Of a DNA stretch of 7,322 bases, positions 5,935 through 7,322 are shown one piece after another. The stretch's first letter is position 1; every line of letters begins with the position of its first letter. The position numbers and the translations under genes are program-made. This stretch comes from Syntrophomonas sp. Its GTDB lineage: Bacteria > Bacillota > Syntrophomonadia > Syntrophomonadales > Syntrophomonadaceae. The stretch lies in contig DLUN01000099.1 of the NCBI GenBank assembly GCA_003444615.1, positions 466-7,787 on the forward strand, given 5' to 3'. Under the pieces are notes generated by a model. It saw only the letters and a list, made by a program, of their open reading frames with translations, was not told where the DNA came from and did not search any database.

Positions 5935-5958
5935 CGTACATTATGTACATAATGTACG
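5935..5958. promoter_or_regulatory. 24-bp perfect palindrome, probable autoregulatory operator of the toxin-antitoxin operon
   Basis: The site is fully self-complementary. It can be read as two overlapping 13-bp dyads, GTACATTATGTAC (5936-5948) and GTACATAATGTAC (5945-5957), sharing one GTAC, with C and G at the ends. The centre is TGTACA (5944-5949), with related hexamers CGTACA and TGTACG nine bases either side. TGTACA cores are known binding sites of YefM antitoxins, and the downstream protein starts with a Phd/YefM domain. Candidate promoter elements overlap it: CATAAT (5948-5953), or TTGCGT (5932-5937) with TACGAT (5955-5960) at 17-base spacing. Bound antitoxin would block RNA polymerase. 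Confidence 0.8.
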
Positions 5959-5960
5959 AT

Positions 5961-5967
5961 GGAGGTG
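5961..5967 (+). promoter_or_regulatory. Ribosome binding site deciding the antitoxin start
   Basis: GGAGGTG lies seven bases (from GGAGG) before the in-frame GTG at 5973-5975, an ideal spacing. The in-frame ATG at 5982-5984 is too far from it, but could use the weaker GAAGGGG at 5967-5973. The open frame further upstream runs through the operator and is not expected to be translated. Confidence 0.6.
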
Positions 5968-5972
5968 AAGGG

Positions 5973-6389
5973 GTGACATATATGCAAACCGTTAATGCTA
6001 CTGAAGTAAGAAAGAATTTTAGCTATTATATTGACACCGTTGTGAGGGAAAAGCCTATAGCTGTTAAACGTAACAGGGATGTACTGTTATTCTTATCCGA
6101 CCAAATGGTTAAGGATTTGCTGCATAATCTTACTTTTCAAGCCCAACTAACAAAAGAAGATGGCATAATTGTAGGAACACTAGAGGGTTTTGATATAGTT
6201 GTTTATGGAGAATCAGAGCAGGAAGTCATTCAAAAACTAGCTGAAGGCTTATTAGACTATGCTCAAGACTATATTAATGATTTTAAGATATTTTATCATG
6301 CTCCCAACCGGAAAGGCCATTATCCTTATGTCTTAAAAACGCTTTTAGCATCGACAATAGACGAAATTAAAGGATTCATAAATGCCTAA
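5973..6389 (+). CDS. Antitoxin: Phd/YefM-type N-terminal domain with HicB-like C-terminal part
   Basis: This 138-residue protein (GTG start; 135 from the ATG at 5982) should neutralise the toxin encoded next to it and repress their operon. Residues 4-50 fit the Phd/YefM DNA-binding domain: VNATEVRKNF, then a helix, then EKPIAVKRNRDVLLFLS with the usual K-R-N-R-x-x-x-x-x-L-S pattern. Residues about 63-100 (GTLEGFDIVVYGESEQE, then KLAEGLLDYAQDY) resemble the HicB strand-loop-helix in which an acidic G-[DE]-[ST]-x-E-E turn precedes a helix. The tail (108-125, YHAPNRKGHYPYVLKTLL) is unrecognised. HicB proteins usually carry a C-terminal DNA-binding domain; here the N-terminal Phd part would replace it. 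The stop overlaps the toxin start by eight bases. The Phd part is fairly secure, the HicB relation is by pattern only. Confidence 0.82.
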   Translation: MTYMQTVNATEVRKNFSYYIDTVVREKPIAVKRNRDVLLFLSDQMVKDLLHNLTFQAQLTKEDGIIVGTLEGFDIVVYGESEQEVIQKLAEGLLDYAQDYINDFKIFYHAPNRKGHYPYVLKTLLASTIDEIKGFINA

Positions 6390-6600
6390 ATGGTCTGAAC
6401 TGAAAAGGTTTTGCGAGCGCGATGGATGGGAGCTCTACAAAAAAACAGATCATTTCTATTATCGCAAGCTGATGCCGGATGGGACATTAAAGCTAACTAA
6501 GGTATCGAATAGTACCGGCGAAATACCTAAGCCTCTCTGGAAACTAATTAGGACTAAGCAACTACAAGTAACTCAAGAATACTTTTATAAAATTAAATAG
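6382..6600 (+). CDS. HicA-like toxin of the type II toxin-antitoxin pair
   Basis: This small basic protein of 72 residues probably belongs to the HicA mRNA-interferase fold (double-stranded-RNA-binding-like). The N-terminal helix (WSELKRFCERDGWEL, 4-18) fits the HicA start. TDHFYYRK (22-29) occupies the position of HicA's G-[ST]-H motif, so H24 is the candidate catalytic histidine. GEIPKPLWKLIRTKQL (46-61) fits the HicA EIPKGTLRKILKQ helix. Departures from typical HicA are Asp instead of Ser/Thr before the histidine and only one histidine there. The ATG (6382-6384) overlaps the antitoxin stop (ATGCCTAA), with AGGA seven bases upstream, indicating translational coupling. Codons are AT-rich compared with the flanking glucosaminidase gene, as is common for mobile toxin-antitoxin genes. 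Toxicity is inferred, not shown. Confidence 0.8.
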   Translation: MPKWSELKRFCERDGWELYKKTDHFYYRKLMPDGTLKLTKVSNSTGEIPKPLWKLIRTKQLQVTQEYFYKIK

Positions 6601-6642
6601 GAGGCTTCCCCAAAACCCAAAATGGATATAGGAACAGCCTCC
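6600..6642. terminator. Probable terminator between converging toxin and glucosaminidase genes
   Basis: GGAGGCT (6600-6606) and AGCCTCC (6636-6642) are exact complements; TCC/GGA (6607-6609 and 6631-6633) can extend the stem past a two-base bulge, leaving a 21-base loop. On the minus strand it is followed by the T-rich TATTTAATTTTATAA, so it best serves the glucosaminidase gene. The plus-strand tail (TTGCTGCTTTC) is poor. The stem begins in the toxin stop codon. Confidence 0.55.
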
Positions 6643-6667
6643 TTGCTGCTTTCATTGATCGGTTATC

Positions 6668-7322
6668 TTAAAACATCTGGGCATAATAGTGCTTGATTAT
6701 GCTGTGACCATAGGTATCTTGGTTGGCAAAGGCCTCCTCTAGACTGGAATATTTATTCCTGTCATAGCCTGGCACAGCCCACTTTCCTCCCAAATCAATC
6801 CAGCAGGGAGCACATCCCCGGTTAACTAAGCTAAAACGCGGGTCAAGTAAAGTAGTTCCTTCCGGTAGGGGTTTTTTGGTGGCATAGGCATAGAGATGCT
6901 GTATCTGGGCTTCTACCCCATCCTCCGGGGTAGCAAATATGGCTCCATGTACCCCTTCTTCAAAGCGAGCCCGGGCAGGGTCAGCTCCCCTCAAATCCTC
7001 ATCTCCGGTAGCTGCTACTCCGGTAGCCGCCAGCCCACAGTAGTTATTCTGCCAGGGCTGGACAATGCCAGTAAATCTCCACCAGCCTGTCTCCTTGGCC
7101 GCCTGGCAGAAGGCCAGATCACCCCGCACCCCGTATTTCGCACCGATTTGCAGGTATAAATCAACCAGATCCGGAGCATTGGGGTTGTTCTTGTACAGAA
7201 GAGCCCGCAGCTGTTGGGCACTTGCCTGAGCCGGCCCCATTATCAGAGCTTCCATATCCAGAGCTTTATCAGTGCTCGAATCCGAGGGCTGCCCTTTTTG
7301 CGAATCTACTGGTTCCTCTTTT
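6668..7322 (-). CDS. Glucosaminidase-domain cell-wall hydrolase, C-terminal part (cut by right window edge)
   Basis: This peptidoglycan hydrolase of the mannosyl-glycoprotein endo-beta-N-acetylglucosaminidase family cleaves beta-1,4-linked amino sugars of cell-wall glycan and is normally secreted. An ATG occurs at 7253-7255, but the frame stays open to the window edge (KEEPVDSQKGQPSDSS then TDKALD), and no ribosome binding site precedes that ATG. The hydrophilic stretch looks like a linker, so the true N-terminus, probably with a signal peptide or other domains, lies right of the window. In the visible domain KYGVRGDLAFCQAAKETGWW gives the catalytic glutamate (AKET; codon 7091-7093), followed by QNNYCGLAATG (codons about 7056-7024) and a C-terminal KYGHSII-like YGHSIIKHYYAQMF end. 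It converges on the toxin gene and seems unrelated to the fatty-acid genes. Confidence 0.88.
   Translation of the reverse strand, partial: KEEPVDSQKGQPSDSSTDKALDMEALIMGPAQASAQQLRALLYKNNPNAPDLVDLYLQIGAKYGVRGDLAFCQAAKETGWWRFTGIVQPWQNNYCGLAATGVAATGDEDLRGADPARARFEEGVHGAIFATPEDGVEAQIQHLYAYATKKPLPEGTTLLDPRFSLVNRGCAPCWIDLGGKWAVPGYDRNKYSSLEEAFANQDTYGHSIIKHYYAQMF

Noticed and set aside
5904..5972. An upstream ATG extending the antitoxin by 23 residues.
   Set aside because: That stretch runs through the 24-bp operator and likely promoter, has no ribosome binding site, and the Phd-type domain begins naturally after the GTG at 5973.
7253..7255. ATG as the true start of the glucosaminidase gene.
   Set aside because: No Shine-Dalgarno precedes it, the frame is open to the window edge with linker-like residues, and secreted enzymes of this family need a signal peptide that is not seen here.
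1..7322. CRISPR arrays, tRNA genes, insertion sequences or T-box leaders.
   Set aside because: No regularly spaced repeats, cloverleaf-like sequences, transposase frames or AGGGTGGNACCGCG-like T-box motif were found.

Overview
The window looks like chromosome from a low-to-mid GC, Gram-positive, fatty-acid-oxidising anaerobe, most likely a Syntrophomonas-like member of the Syntrophomonadaceae. This is inferred from gene content and protein style: two roughly 600-residue-type acyl-CoA dehydrogenases, an acetyl-CoA hydrolase/transferase-family CoA-transferase, an acetate-type permease and strong GGAGG ribosome binding sites. No rRNA or other taxonomic marker is present, so the assignment is tentative.

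Layout. Positions 1-800 (minus strand) hold the N-terminal 266 residues of an acyl-CoA dehydrogenase that runs off the left edge. A 489-base gap (801-1289) holds the terminator of the next gene and a long, structured promoter/leader for the edge gene. A second, complete paralogous acyl-CoA dehydrogenase (611 aa, GTG start) lies at 1290-3125 minus. A 448-base gap (3126-3573) carries its leader. A CoA-transferase (448 aa) follows at 3574-4920 minus. A 267-base divergent promoter region separates it from an acetate/succinate-type permease (220 aa, 5188-5850 plus), which ends in a textbook terminator. Then comes a compact, AT-rich toxin-antitoxin pair at 5973-6600 plus, behind a perfect 24-bp palindrome. 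Last is the C-terminal part of a secreted-type glucosaminidase (6668-7322 minus), converging on the toxin gene and cut by the right edge.

How the genes work together. The CoA-transferase can swap CoA between acetyl-CoA and a fatty acid such as butyrate, activating the acid without spending ATP and releasing acetate. The acyl-CoA dehydrogenases carry out the first oxidation of the acyl-CoA. The divergently transcribed permease is a plausible route for acetate or another short acid across the membrane. The two divergent promoters share a 12-bp inverted sequence containing both -10 boxes, which fits joint expression. The substrate chain length cannot be read from sequence alone.

Most unusual part. 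In the toxin-antitoxin module the antitoxin appears to combine an N-terminal Phd/YefM DNA-binding domain with a HicB-like middle segment, and it is paired with a HicA-like toxin. The operator upstream is built from GTAC dyads around a TGTACA core, the kind of site known for YefM antitoxins. This looks like a mosaic of two toxin-antitoxin families.
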